64,000 nucleotides of DNA from Humulus lupulus (lineage: Eukaryota; Streptophyta; Magnoliopsida; Rosales; Cannabaceae). Shown here piece by piece: positions 39,991-52,620 of this stretch; position 1 is the stretch's first letter, and each line of letters starts with the position of its first letter. Under the pieces are notes generated by a model, which worked only from the letters and a program-made list of their open reading frames with translations, was not told the DNA's origin and made no database searches. The translations under genes were made by a program, and so were the position numbers. The stretch covers positions 229,154,360-229,218,359 of the forward strand of contig NC_084793.1 of assembly GCF_963169125.1 (NCBI RefSeq), given 5' to 3'.

Positions 39991-42847
39991 TGTAATGCCC
40001 TGCGTTTCGGGTACCTTTAAATGACTCTGGTCGGGATTGATTTCCCTGAGTTAAGAATATAATTTAAAATAATATTATATTTGTTTGGAATTTATTTCCA
40101 TGAGTTATTGCTAACCAAATTATGAAGTTTGTGATTTAAAAGTCAATATAAGACTTTCGGTCTTGGACTGACACAAAAACCCTAATCGGGTAAAAATCTC
40201 AGAAAATAAAATGAAAAACAATGGCAAATATATTTTGGGCATAAAATACATTCATAAAAAATTAAAGTTTGGTAAAAAAATAATAAACTTAAGAGGAAAT
40301 AGAAATTTTAGGGCATTTTGTGTTAAATTCTTAATTTTACCAAATTAGAGAATTTTATTTTATAAATGGACCTTAGGTTAAATTGTATTGTGTGATTAAT
40401 TAAATTAAATATGAGAGATATTTAATTTAATTATTATATGTTAAGTTTTGTTTTTAAAAATTTATAAGAGTGAAAAAGGTGATAGAAAGTCATTTTTGGA
40501 TTTTTGGAAAAAAAAGAAGATAAATTCTTAGGAAATATTTATTAACCTTTATAAAAAATATATAATTACATAAATAGAAAAAAATAGTGGCCGGACATGT
40601 GAGGATATTTATTTGTGTGGACCAAATTGTTTTAGTTTTAATCCCAATTAAAATAGGGTTAATGACACCAAGTGATAAAGGTAAAACACTCTCAAGTGTT
40701 TAGATATTTTTTTCAGTTGATATGCTCATCCAAACCCTCACCCAACCGGCCCTATACTCTTCTCTCACTCTCATTTGTTCAAAAATTTCTCTCTCAAGTT
40801 TTCTCACCACTTTCAACTACCAAGAACACTAAGAAAGCTTGGAAGCTTAAGCTTTGGTCTAGGAAGAGTTTCCCTAAGGTAAAAAAAGTTCAAAAACCTG
40901 AAATTTGTAAAGTTTTTAACCATAGATCTTTCAATAACTAACTATATATGTTGTTGGGGGAGTTGGTTAAGGTTTTGAAAGATCTAAAGCTAGTAGAAAT
41001 ATCAAAACCTAAAGCAAGAACAACAAGAGGTAAAAAGTTTACTTTTTATGGTTGTTATTGTATGGTTTTTAGTTTTAAGCATTATTTTGTATATTTAATA
41101 CTTAAAGTTTCTTTTTGGTGATGTAATAAGGCTATAGTAGTTTCTTGATAATTTTTATGATGCTTGTATGTTGATTTTTGAAAATAGGGACCCAAAATCC
41201 GTAAGGGTTTTGTTGAAAACCTTAAAACAAAAAAACAAGTTTTGAGCCTTGACTTCCAAGGGGTCAAGCATCCACTGTATTCTTATTTTTTAAAAATAAA
41301 TTATACTTTAATGTTTTTGAGATGGAGTACATAAATTTTAACTTTTGAAACACTAAAAAACGTTTAGAAATGAGTGAGTTATGCTATTTCAAAGTTTAGG
41401 TTAAAAACTGTTTTTTTTTTCGTATTCTTAATTTCGGGACCAAGTTTGGACAGCCATTTTATAGGGAAAATGAACCCAGTTTTTTCTAAAATTTGGTGGA
41501 CATATTTTTGGCATAACCTAGTATTCCACTGTAAAATTTGATTATAAAATACTGAACGGTTTAATAGTTATTAAGTGCCAAAGTTTGGAAAAAAATGAGG
41601 ACTTAAAAATAAGGTCATTTTTACCTCAATGTTTGGAAAATATTTTCACCAATCAAAACTGCTCATTTTGACATAAGATTTTACAAAGACCTAAATGACA
41701 TACCAAATATGGAATTGAGAAATTTTGGTATTAATTGGGTAAGTAAATTTTAAGTTATGACCTAACAAACTATGTAGTTAAAAATGTGAAAAATGAGGTT
41801 TTCACACTTAGTGTAAAAAATAGGATTTTGGGAATTTAAGATAAAAGTACATTTGTGCATATTGCAAGATAAAATCTTGACGAGTCTTGAAAACATTTTG
41901 ACCTAAAATACCACTTTGAGATTAGTGAGAATTATTTTTATTAAAGAATTTTTATTCTTTCTAAAAATAAAATATTTAATTTATTAATAAGTTGATAAAT
42001 TAAAAAAGGGTTTAAAAACCCTATATTTTGATAAAATAATAAAATAAATTATTTTTCTAGTAAGTAAACTTGATTGATTGACTTCAGAGAATTAACTAGT
42101 CAAGATAAGAAATCATTAACGATTTTTCCTAATTAAGTTAAGATTATGCTACTTTCTTAAAATAGTTTTTAGAGATTAAAACCTTAAGAAAAATAAAAAG
42201 AAAATTAAGAGATTATTTTCTTGAAAAATAATTGAGGAATTTGATTAGTATTTTCTGGATATAATACCGACTAAAATCTTTTATATATTTAACCGACTGG
42301 TTGAAAGTACAGATTAATAGCGGAACTTTTAAAGAAAAAGATTTTTAGCGGGTTATGAGAAATACCATTGCGATACCCGAGCCTAGGTATCGAGATCATA
42401 GGATAGGTCTCCCCGAGAATTAGGATTTCGTCTCAATTTTTTTACTAAGAATTTCTTGAATGGGTTTAAAACCAAATAAGGATCTTTAATCCTTACAAGT
42501 GATCTTGAAAATGACCAAACTGCCAAAAATAATATTAATGAATTATGAAGTGCCATAATTAATCCGAGTATACTATATGGATATTTACAGTATTGGCTAA
42601 GCATAACTGGACTATACGTTGGAGGGTGAAATCCTACTAAACGCTAAGGACTCCAAGTAAGTCAACTTCTATTGTGTGGCTACAACATGAAATGACTATT
42701 GTATTGTATATTAGTATAGAGACACATGCACATATATACACTGTCGTAGAAAGTTTGCATAGAGACGTTAGTCTAGTAGGTGCTGATTCAAAAAATATGA
42801 ACAGTAGATATCCGTCATATCCGAGACGGCTGATCTCTATCACACTA
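39991..42847 (+). mobile_element. Long Gypsy-type LTR (first part), plus orientation
   Basis: Starts TGTAATGCCCTGCGTTTCGG directly at the end of Tat-3, in the style of Tekay LTRs. About 750 bp in, there is a pyrimidine-rich 'cttctctcactctcatttg' transcript-start-like region on the plus strand. No open frame of note. It is interrupted by Copia-2 at 42,848 and appears to continue at 47,580. No PBS or partner LTR is visible, so the lineage is tentative. Confidence 0.45.
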
Positions 42848-43095
42848 TAATAGATTTCAAGAACTTGGAGAGAAAGAATCGAGAATAGAATGAGAATGAA
42901 ATGCCTCAGCTCTTCCTACTGAGCATTCAACTGTATATATATGTAATGAGCCATAACCAACTCAATACTCGTGTGATACATAATTAGTTATGGAGCTGTT
43001 AGGACAGCTGTATAGCTAACAGAATTGGTTACAAAACAATATAGCATAACCGAATATGGTCCTAAGCTGACTCACTACACTCTATATTCCTAACA
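42848..43095 (-). repeat. 3' LTR of Copia-2
   Basis: In minus orientation starts TGTTAGGAATATAGAGTG and ends near TCTATTA; TATATATA-type box at about 42,933. The polypurine tract (minus GAGGGGGGA, 43,096-43,107) precedes it. The other copy is at 47,332-47,579. Confidence 0.85.
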
Positions 43096-46076
43096 TCCCC
43101 CCTCAAGTTACACGGGGAAGATTGCAGTGCTAACTTGGAACATAGAAATGAAAATTGAGAAATAGGCAGAGGATTAGTGAGTAAGTCAGCTACATGATGT
43201 GCAGATTCAACATACCGAACATCCAGTTGCTTGGCAAGTACTCGGTCCCGTACAAAGTGAATGTCTATTTCTATGTGTTTGGTACGTGCATGAAACACAG
43301 GATTGGACGCCAAGGAACTCGCGCCCATATTATCACACCATAAAATGGGACACGAGGGAAGAGGAAGAGTGAGCTCAGTAAGAAGAGACTGTATCCATAT
43401 CAATTTGGCAGCAGCAAGAGCAAGGGACCTATATTCAGATTCAGTGCTTGATCGGGCAATGACGGGTTGCTTCTTAGAACACCAACTGATGAGGTTACTA
43501 CCAAGAAAAACACAGTAGCCAGACGTGGATTTACGGTCGTCAACACAACCTGCCCAATCCGGATCCGTAAACCCGTGAAGATCCAGCCGAGAAGCCTTTT
43601 TGAAACGCAAACCCAGCGTAGAGGCACCAACCAGATAGCGAAGAACACGTTTACCAGCAGACCAATGAGTAGTAGTCGGAGCCTGTAAAAATTGACTAAG
43701 CCGATTTACAGCAAATGCAATATCCGGCTTGGTCATAGTAAGGTACTGTAATGCACCAATAACACTACGATAAATCTTCGAATCACTTAAGGGAGTGCCA
43801 GATTGCAAGCTGAGTTTGATACTGGGGCACATAGGTGTTGGTTGAGGATTTGCATCAGCCATGTTAGTCTTCTGAAGTAAATCCTGAATGTATTTACGTT
43901 GGTTTAAGTAAATACCCGATGAGTCACGGTGAACTTCGAACCCAAGGAAGTAATGCACGGGGCCAAGAATCTTTAAGGAAAATTGCAAGTTGAAGTCCAC
44001 AATCAACTTGTGAATCTGGGCAGCATCATCACCAGTTATGAGTATGTCATCAACGTAAACTAAAATAAGTAAAAGTTTACCATTTTTGTTGGAGAAGAAT
44101 ATGCTTGAATCTGACTTAGAGTTGTGGAAACCCCACTGCAACAGAGACTGTTTAAGCATATCAAACCAAGCCCTAGGAGCCTGTTTTAGTCCATAGATGG
44201 CTTTATGAAGCTTGCAAACATGAGCTGGGAATTTAGAGTTGACAAATCCCTGAGGTTGATGCATGTATACAGTCTCGTGCAAATCACCGTTCAAGAAAGC
44301 ATTGTTCACGTCCACTTGCTGGATATCCCAACCAAATGTTGCTCCAAGAGTAAAGATGATTCGGATGGTACACGGCTTGACTACAGGAGTATATGTCTCA
44401 AAGAAATCCAAACCAGCCGTTTGTTGGAGCCCTTTAGCCACAAGACGTGCTTTGTATCGAGCAATACTACCATCAGCATTGTACTTGGTCCAAAACAACC
44501 ATTTGTTAGTGACTACCTTCATCTCAGGTGTATAAGGGACAAGAGACCAAGTGTGATTGTGTTCCAGAGCTTGAAATTCAGTTTGCATGGATTTCTTCCA
44601 ATTCGGGCTGTTCAAGGCTTGTTTATCCGACAGGGGTTCAGGATCACGTAGCGTGTCAACAAGGAAAGCTTTTGGTTGAACAATCCCTGCTTTAGACCCC
44701 GTGATCATGGAGTGAGTGTTGTGTGGGACAGGTGGAATAGGTAGTTGGACATGTAAATCAGAGGTGGGTATATAGGTAGGGCTATTTGGAGAAGTGTGGG
44801 GTATGGAGTCTATGAATGAATCATTGACAGGTATGGGACTAGGTAAGTTAGGACTGGGAATTATTTGTGAGGGTATATAGGGTGATGTATGGCTAGGTGT
44901 AGCATATGTGGACGTGGTAATTCGGTAAGCACTGACATCAACGATCTGAGCTGGATTAATATTGGATAGAGGTTTCAAAGGGAATAGAGTTGTATAGGGG
45001 AACTCACTCTCATTGAATGTAACACTCCAAGCGACATAAATGCGGCCGCTGGGATGCATACAGCGATATCCCTTTTGATATGAGTTGTAACCAATAAAGA
45101 TGCATTTGGAAGAGCGGAATGCAACCTTGTGAGACTGATAGGGTCGAAGCAGTGGAAAACATGAACAACCGAATACCTTTAGCATGTTGTAGTCAGGGGC
45201 CTGCTTGTGAAGTTTTTCATAAGGAGACAAGTAGTCAAGAGTTGACGTTGGTAATCAATTGATGAGATAAGCTGCTGAGGAAAAAGCTTCCCACCAAAAC
45301 TTGAGTGGCATATTGGCTTGAGCCAAAAGCGTGAGTCCAAAATCAACTACATGCCTGTGTTTGCGCTCCACACGGCCTTGTTGTTGATGTGTGTGTGGGC
45401 AAGAATTCCTTCGAACAATTCCCAAGCTCTGAAACAACGTTTACAATGGTTGATATTCTTGGCCTAGATCAGTTTGCACACATTTGATTTTTGCTTGAAA
45501 CACTCTTTCAACATATGCATTAAATTGAGTAAAAATCTGGTGAACTTCAGATTTAGTGTTCATTGGAAATATCCATACAAACTTGGTGAAGTCATCAACA
45601 AAACTTACGTAGTACTTATATCCATCAAGAGACGTGTAAAATGAGGGACCCCAAACATCTAAGAAAATTAGTTCAAATGGTGCACAAGTTTCATTTATTG
45701 AATTTTTGAAGCTGAATTGATGGAGTTTGCCGATTTGGCATGCATCACAGAAATCAAACTTGGAATATTTGATAGTTGGTGTTACTACAGAAAGTACTTT
45801 AGCTAATACAGTAGAAGAAGGGTGGCCAAGCCTACAATGCCAAACAGAAGCAAGTTTAGACTTGTCATGCACAGGGTTACTAGTTGTGGTACAATTGAGA
45901 GCAACCGTTGGACAGGATGAATGCTGGGAAACTGTCTTGAACTCGAGAGGGAGTACTGCTTTAGAAGCTGACGGCAGAGCTTGTAACTTGTAGAGACCAT
46001 CACTGAGGGTACCCCGAAGAAGTACTTGCTTCGTCATCTTGTCCTTAACAAGACAACATTGAGAGTCAAATTCCAA
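43062..46076 (-). pseudogene. Pol of Copia-2: integrase, reverse transcriptase, RNase H
   Basis: One frame runs from about 46,076 to the stop at 43,062. GAG-pre-integrase WHCRLGHPSSTVLAKVL with a DACQIGK zinc part; integrase core LIFLDVWGP, CVQTDLGQEY and QQQGRVERKHRHVVDF. TAA at 45,438-45,440 and TGA at 45,252-45,254 are the only stops. From 45,230 down the frame is intact: integrase C-terminus (VFGCSCFPLLRPYQSHK), RT with DVNNAFLNGDLHETVYMHQP, AIYGLKQAPRAWFDML and the YVDDILITGDD box, and RNase H with FTDPDWAGCVDDRKSTSGY and SSTESEYRSLALAAAKLIW. It retains all RT catalytic Asp residues I can see. Confidence 0.85.
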
Positions 46077-47311
46077 TACAACATTGTTATCATGAATTGA
46101 GATATACTAAAAAGATTCTTAGTAACACTAGGAACGTGGAGCACATCTTTGAGTATTAATGATTGATTATGCTTGAAAGTTTGTAGTGAATTAGAGCCAA
46201 TATGAAGAATAGGTTGAGAATGACCATTACCTACAACCACTTTGGCTTTGCCTTTGTAATGAGTTTTGTTGGGGATCTGCTGAGCATGGTTGACCATGTG
46301 ATAGGTGGCACCACTGTCTAGAAACCAATCATGCGGAGAAGCTTCTGTGATGTGCGTTTCAGTGACATATGCTTGAGGAGATTTAGTACGAACAGGATTA
46401 GTGGACTGTGCAGGAGACATAGGACCTAAGTAATTAACATCGAACTTGTGATAGCACTTTTGTACAGTGTGACCAATCCGACCACAGAGTTGGCAAAGAT
46501 GTTTGGTTCCACGACCATATGAGCGACCAGTAGAGTTATATCGTCCACCATGATTCATGTTGCGATTGCCTCGCCAGTTTCCCTGAGAGTTGTTACGGAG
46601 CGATAGGCTGGCAAGATTGGCTTGGACATTATCAAAAGTAGTACTCGATTGTTGATGAATCCTCGTTTCTTGATTATGGAGACTAAAATGAAGATCTTGA
46701 ATGTTTAGTGGCTCAGAGCGATTGGTGAGATGAACAACCGTGGCTTCAAATTCAGGTCCAAGTCCACCGAGGATGTAGAGGCAAAGACTGTCATTAGAAA
46801 TTGGCTCACCAGCTTCGGACAGAGAGTCGGCATATTGTTTCATTTGAAGAATATACTCATCAATGGTGGAGGAACCTTTTTTGGTTGATTGAAGAAGTCC
46901 TTTGACTTGTAGAATACGAGCCTTAGACTTAGTGGAAAAGAGCCGAGAAAACACGTTCCATATCTCAGCAGAGGTGAGACAATTCACAATGTGACCAAGC
47001 ATGGTTTCGGTTACGGAATTCATCAACCAGTGCATTAAAAATTGATCAAATCGAAGCTAGTGATGAAAAGCAGGATTAGGTATGGTACCTTCTAGTGTAG
47101 GTGGTGGAGGTGGAGTTGTTCCAAAGATGAAACCATCCAGATTGTAGGCTCGAAATGCAGCAAGAACCAGTGCACGCCAGTACGAGTAATTGTTCCGATC
47201 AAGAGGAAGTGTGAGTGGTAGGAGGTTGTTGTTAGGGAGGCCAGCAGGACCGGCTGCCGGTGGCGGAGCTGGTTGAGCATTCTGATCAGTGATAGAATCA
47301 TCCGACGCCAT
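46077..47311 (-). pseudogene. gag and protease of Copia-2
   Basis: Start chosen at the ATG 47,309-47,311 (MASDDSITDQNAQP) because the upstream in-frame ATGs overlap the primer site. Gag: LTLPLDRNNYSYWRALVLAA, a TAG at about 47,055, then VTETMLGHIVNCLTSAEIWN. CCHC knuckle CQLCGRIGHTVQKC; protease HDWFLDSGATYHMVNHAQQI with an intact DSGA site. A frameshift near 46,090 separates it from pol. It encodes capsid and the maturation protease. Confidence 0.8.
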
Positions 47312-47318
47312 GGCAGTA

Positions 47319-47331
47319 GGATCTGATACCA
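47319..47331 (-). other. Primer binding site of Copia-2
   Basis: TGGTATCAGATCC on the minus strand, nearly the standard initiator tRNA-Met complement, directly adjoining the LTR (47,332). Confidence 0.85.
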
Positions 47332-47579
47332 TAACAGAGTTCAAGAACTTGGAGAGAAAGAATCGTGAATAGAATGAGAATGAAATGCCTCAACTCTTCC
47401 TACTGAGCATTCAACTGTATATATATGTAATGAGCCATAACCAACTCAATACTCGTGTGATACATAATTAGTTATGGAGCTGTTAGGACAGCTGTACAGC
47501 TAACACAATTGGTTACAAAACAATACAACATAACTGAATATGGTCCTAAGCTGACTCACTACACTCTATATTCCTAACA
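47332..47579 (-). repeat. 5' LTR of Copia-2
   Basis: In minus orientation it begins TGTTAGGAATATAGAGTG and ends CTCTGTTA immediately before the PBS. The 3' terminus is thus TA rather than the canonical CA. Confidence 0.8.
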
Positions 47580-47828
47580 CACTGCTTGTTTGATTTTATT
47601 ATGTCCGGTTCACTACTGCGACGAGTGGCCAAGAGGTGAGGATTGCAGGTTTAAACCTAGGGGTGCCAAAATGAATGGGACCCATGGGCCCTCATGCTTA
47701 CTTAATCATTGAACGGTTAGAACCTGGGCAAGTGCTCTGATAAGTTATTCCCGTGTAGTAGCTGTGAATATTGGCCATTCAGTGAGAGTGCCTAGAGATA
47801 CTAGGGGTTGCCAAGTTTGAGTGAGGCT
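47580..47828 (+). other. Continuation of the interrupted long LTR, or its junction
   Basis: Unique-looking sequence between Copia-2 and Copia-3. Before those insertions it joined 42,847 on the left and 57,748 on the right. Somewhere here the plus-oriented LTR gives way to the minus-oriented Tekay-2; the breakpoint is not visible. Confidence 0.35.
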
Positions 47829-47833
47829 GAACA

Positions 47834-49671
47834 TGTTGGGAAAACTTTATACACGATATTTATTTATTTTCATGTATATCTAATATTAAACAAATTAATA
47901 CGAGATAGCCTAAAACATGTTTCTAAAATTGAATTAAAAAATAAACAAAGAATAGAATACTTACAGTATACGCAGCGGAATAAAACAATCCTTCCTTCAG
48001 TTTCTCTAACTCTTGTATCCTCTCTGTCGCAAAGTATTATCAAGAAACTGAACCGATCTTCTATTTTCTTCACAATCTTCCGATGTATCCTTAGAACCAC
48101 CTAGACTAGTGTAGACAATTCTCAACACATGTGATATATATAGAGAGAAGAAGAGAAAATAACAAAGAGGCTTAGAAAAGGACTTGTGTTTAGAGAGAAT
48201 CTAAAACTATCAGAAAATCTGACTTATGACTTATATTTTGACTTCTCTCTAAGCACTCCTTTTATAGAATCAATTAGATCATTTAATTTAATTAAAAAAT
48301 TAATAAAATAATAGCCATATTAAAGTCCTAGGTCGAAATTATCACGGGCTTTAGGCCTGTGAAATTTCCCAATTGATTATAAGCCCATTGGACTTAAAAT
48401 CAAGGTCTGTATTATTTTCTATTAATTTAATTATTTAAATCCTTTATCAAATTAATTATTTATAATTTGAACCTTGATTTAAACTTATTTATTAATTTAG
48501 ATACCAATTTATCTTAATTAATAAATCTGCCAAAATTTCTCTTTTCTTCTCAAAATTACATAACTTTGTGAAACTATCCAAAATTGACCTAGTCAGCTTT
48601 GATAATTCTAATTGATAATTAAATCAATTAATTGAAACTATCTACATGATTTTATCCAAGGTACAATGGGGACCATGGGCCTATGAAATCAAGCTCCAAT
48701 AAGTTATCATAAATCTAACAAATAAATTTACTAACTTATTAATTCCTCATGACTCCACTATAGACTCAGAATTGCACTCTTGAATTCATAGAAAGCTCTA
48801 TAACAAATATAGATACGCTATTAATTATCCATTGTTACAACCATAATTGTCACTCAATCCTCTATAGACGGTCTACAATGAGATAGGACTAAAATACCGT
48901 TTTACCCCTCATTGTATTTTATCCTTAAAACACTTAGTTCCTTGTAAATGATATTTCAGCAAACTAATTTAATTACTGAAATGAGATCTCTATCATTTAA
49001 CACCTTGAACCAAACTAAAAGGAAACCATCGTTTCACTTCTTCATCAGAAGCTATAGATGTTCATATCTATGATTAACACTCCCACTCAATTATACTACC
49101 GAGTTCCCAAGATGTAAGTATGGGCTAGTCCGTAGGGTAAGCTGGTAACGAACAAGTCAAAGAATTCAAATAATACAATCAGTTAGAATACTAACCACTC
49201 AGAATTTAGATTGAATTGACCTATGGTCAACTATATGATATGACTAGAATAGATAATAACGGTATGTTTACGTATCTTATCATCTGTCAATATCAGTCCT
49301 GTCCGATGTAACAAATACATCCGATCTTATCTATTTTGCTAATGTTCTGGAAAGAACATAACACTGTAATGTGTAAGTAGATCATATCGTAGATTGGCAA
49401 GTCAGTGTAAATCCTGTGCACTGACTAATCTTAGCACTAACTTATTTTGAACATATAATCATATTTATATTCCACTGTGATTACGTCACTATAAATAAGA
49501 TTAGCTATATGCTCGGGATTTAATAGAAGTTTATATTAAACAAATAATCATGAAAATAAAACATGTGAGCAAAGTGAATGACCAAGTCAAAAAATGATTT
49601 CTATTCTTTTATTGATAATAAAATGAGATTACAAAGAATTTGGGTTTTAATTAGGGCATAAAACCCCAACA
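47834..49671 (-). repeat. 3' LTR of Copia-3
   Basis: Plus-strand reading TGTTGGGAAAACTTTATAC to AAAACCCCAACA. A minus-strand TATA box (CTATAAAAGG) is near 48,258-48,267. The minus-strand PPT AAGTGGGAGTT adjoins it at 49,672. Confidence 0.9.
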
Positions 49672-49695
49672 AACTCCCACTTGCACTAATTGAAA

Positions 49696-51160
49696 CTAAT
49701 GCCTTAATTCTACTAATCTCATTTCCTTGATATGCTTATCAAATGTAGCTTCTGGTACTGTCTTTATAAACGGATCCGCAAGATTGTCTTCAGTTGCAAT
49801 CTTCATAACCTTCACATCTCCCCTGGCCACATATTCTCGAATAATGTGATACTTCCTTTCTATATGCTTACTCCTCTTGTGACTTCGAGGTTCTTTCGAG
49901 TTGGCTATCGCTCCTGTATTGTCACAAAACAACACAAGTGGTTTATCCATTTCTGGAATAACACCAAGATCCGAATAGAACTTCTTTAGCCATACTATTT
50001 CCTTAGCTGCTTCTGATGCAGCTATGCACTCAGCCTCCATGGTGGAATATGAGGTTGCAGACTGCTTACACTTCTCCAAATCATAGTTCCACCCCCAAGA
50101 GTAAACACCATTCCAGAAGTAGACTTCCTGTCATCGACATCAGTCTGAAAATATGAATCGGTGTAGCCTACAGGGTTCAGAACACCACCCTTGTAGACTA
50201 ACATATAATCCCTAGTCCGTCTCAAATACTTCAGGATATGCTTAACTGCTATCCAATGTTCCGCTCTTGGGTTTGACTGATACCTGCTCACTACTCCCAC
50301 TGCATAGCAGATGTCTGGTCTAGTACACAACATGGCATACATCAGACTTCCAACTGCAGATGCGTAAGGAACTTTTCTCATTGCATCTTCCTCTTCAGGA
50401 GTCTGGGGAGATTGCTTCTTTGAAAGATGAATTCCATGGAGGTACGGTAGACGTCCTTTCTTGGAATTTGTCATTGAGAAACGTTCAAGTACTTTATCTA
50501 TGTAAGCTGCTTGAGATAGAGCTAAGAGTCTATTCTTTCTATCCCTGATGATCTGGATACCTAGAACATAACTTGCTTCACCCAAATCCTTCATCTGGAA
50601 TGAGTGCTCAGCCAATTCTTCACATCTGATAATTTCTTAACATTGTTTCCAATGAGTAAGATATCATCTACATAAAAAACCAGGAATACCACTATTTGAT
50701 TTGCCTTCAGTTGGTAAACACAGGGCTCATCAATATTTTGTTCAAAGCCATAGGTTTTTATTATTTCATCAAACCTAAGATTCTAGGAACGAGAAGCTTG
50801 CTTAAGTCCATAAATGGACCTATTCAACTTGCAAAGTTTTCCTTCTTGTCCAAATACTTTAAATCCTTCTGGCTGATCCATATAAATGACTTCGTCAAGC
50901 TTTCCATTCAGAAAAGCTATCTTGACGTCCATTTGTCAGATCTCATAGTCGAGAGTGGCTGCTATGGATAGGAGGATGCGAATGGATTTGAGCATGGCTA
51001 CCGGACTAAAAGTTTCCTCATAGTCCACGCCTTCTCTTTGGGTATAACCCTTTGCCACTAATCAAGCTTTATAAGTCTCTATATTTCCATCAACACCTCG
51101 TTTCTTCTTGTAGATCCACTTGCACCCAATTTCCCTAAAGTCACTAGGCGCTTCCACAAG
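49696..51160 (-). pseudogene. Reverse transcriptase and RNase H of Copia-3
   Basis: Reading on the minus strand: SIYGLKQAS near 50,820, the catalytic LVFYVDDILLIGNN near 50,660, then LGIQIIRDRKNRLLALSQAA, YASAVGSLMYAMLCTRPDIC and VDDRKSTSGMVFTLGGG. The RNase H end is in another frame: TSYSTMEAECIAASEAAKEI, CDNTGAIANSKEPRSHKRSK and EDNLADPFIKTVPEATFDKH. The frame changes at about 50,640 and 50,070, and single stops occur in the 50,600-51,160 part. Confidence 0.8.
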
Positions 51161-51163
51161 ATC

Positions 51164-52620
51164 CTAGACGGAATTTGAGTACATGGACTCCATTTCCTGT
51201 TTCATGGCTTCGAGCCATAGTTCCTTTTCAGGGCTAGCCATTGCCTGTTTGAAAGACAATGGGTCATCATCACTAGTGTCACCAACAACCATATTGGTTT
51301 CACCATCCAAACCATAGCGAACTGGGTTCCTAGAAACCCTCCCACTACGACGAGGCTCCGTGACTGTTTGCTCAGGAACAGTGGTACTTTCTTCATTTAA
51401 ATCGACTTGCGTCGATTGGACATGAAGAGTGGGAATTTCATCATCAACTCGCATTGATGACGATGGAACATTGGTTGGAGTCATTTCTTTGACCATCTCC
51501 TCTAAAACTACTTTGCTGCGAGGTTTAAAGTTCTGGACATAGTCATTTTCCATAAAAGTAGCATTTGTAGAAGTAAACACTTTCTTTTCTGAATGACTAT
51601 AGAAAAGTCTACCCCGAGTACCTTTAGGATAGCCAACAAACATGCAAACTTCAGTTCACGGTTCTAGCTTTCCCTCCTTTTTCCTCAGGACGTGAGCGGG
51701 ACACCCCCAGATTCTATAATGGCGTAAACTAGGTTCACGACCATTCCAGCATTCTAAAGGTGTTTTGGGGATTGATTTAGACAGCATGACATTGAGAATG
51801 TCATTCGCGGTTTCAATTGCATGTCCCCAGAACGAAGTTGGTAGAGTTGAGTAACTAAGCATGCATCTAACCATTTCCAATAATGTTCTGTTACGGCGTT
51901 CCGCTACACCAATTTGTTGCGGAGTACCTGGGGCAGTAAGTTGCGATAAAATCCCAAGTTCAGTTAAATGATCTTGGAATTTCATATCCAAATATTCTCC
52001 ACCCCTATCAGATCGCAAGATCTTTAATGTTTTACCTAATTGGTTCTAAGCCATTTCTAGGAATTTTTTAAACTTTGAAAATGTTTCTAATTTCCTATGC
52101 ATTAGGTAAAGACATGAGTATCTAGAGTAATCGTCAATGAAAGTGACGAAATACTCAAAACCACCCCTAGCTTGTACATTCAAAGGTCCACAAACATCTG
52201 AATGCACAAGACCAAGTGGTTCTTTGGCCCTATCACCCTTTGCAGAGAATGGACGCTTGGTCAGTTTGCCTTCTAGACAAGATTCACAGACAGGTAATTC
52301 ACCTAAGGTGAGTTCCCTCAAAGGTCCATCCTTTGTAAGTCTTTGAATCCTATCATAGCCAATGTGACCTAGTCTCAAGTGCCATAAATACGTCATATTA
52401 TTGTTATCGGTCTTTTGACGATTATTGGTCCTAGTTTTAGCTACTTTGAATAAATCATTATTAAGAGTGAGGGGTTCGTTAGGTCGTAGAATATAAAGCC
52501 CATTTTCCAAACATGCAATACACAATTGTGATCCATTGAAGGAAATAGATATATTAAAACTTGTGAAAGTCATAACAAATCGTTCTAATTGCAACATGGA
52601 AACTGAAATTAAATTTCTAC
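51164..52620 (-). pseudogene. Integrase of Copia-3
   Basis: GAG-pre-integrase WHLRLGHIGYDRIQRLTKDG, zinc part CESCLEGKLTKRPF, then LVHSDVCGPLNV (first Asp), LRSDRGGEYLDMKFQ (second Asp) and GVAERRNRTLLEMVRCML (Glu). C-terminus FVGYPKGTRGRLFYSHSEKK. Stops at about 52,043 and 51,653 lie in an otherwise continuous frame shared with gag. The last part is a Thr/Pro/Glu-rich linker to RT. Confidence 0.8.

Larger units (their letters stand above)
42848..47579 (-). mobile_element. Copia-2: Ty1/Copia element, Ale-like, nearly complete
   Basis: 4.73 kb with two 248-bp LTRs (42,848-43,095 and 47,332-47,579), a PPT (43,096-43,107), a PBS and gag-pol on the minus strand. Short LTRs and compact size fit the Ale (Retrofit) group. 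The flanks CACTA and CACTG match at four of five positions. Pol is open for 722 codons; gag and integrase carry three in-frame stops and one frameshift. LTRs differ at roughly ten positions by eye. Confidence 0.85.

Noticed and set aside
40672..40941. Plus-strand open frame of 89 codons
   Set aside because: Low-complexity Lys/Ser/Phe reading inside the long LTR leader; no homologue recognised.
43303..44651. Several plus-strand open frames of 70-150 codons
   Set aside because: They are shadows of the long minus-strand pol of Copia-2.
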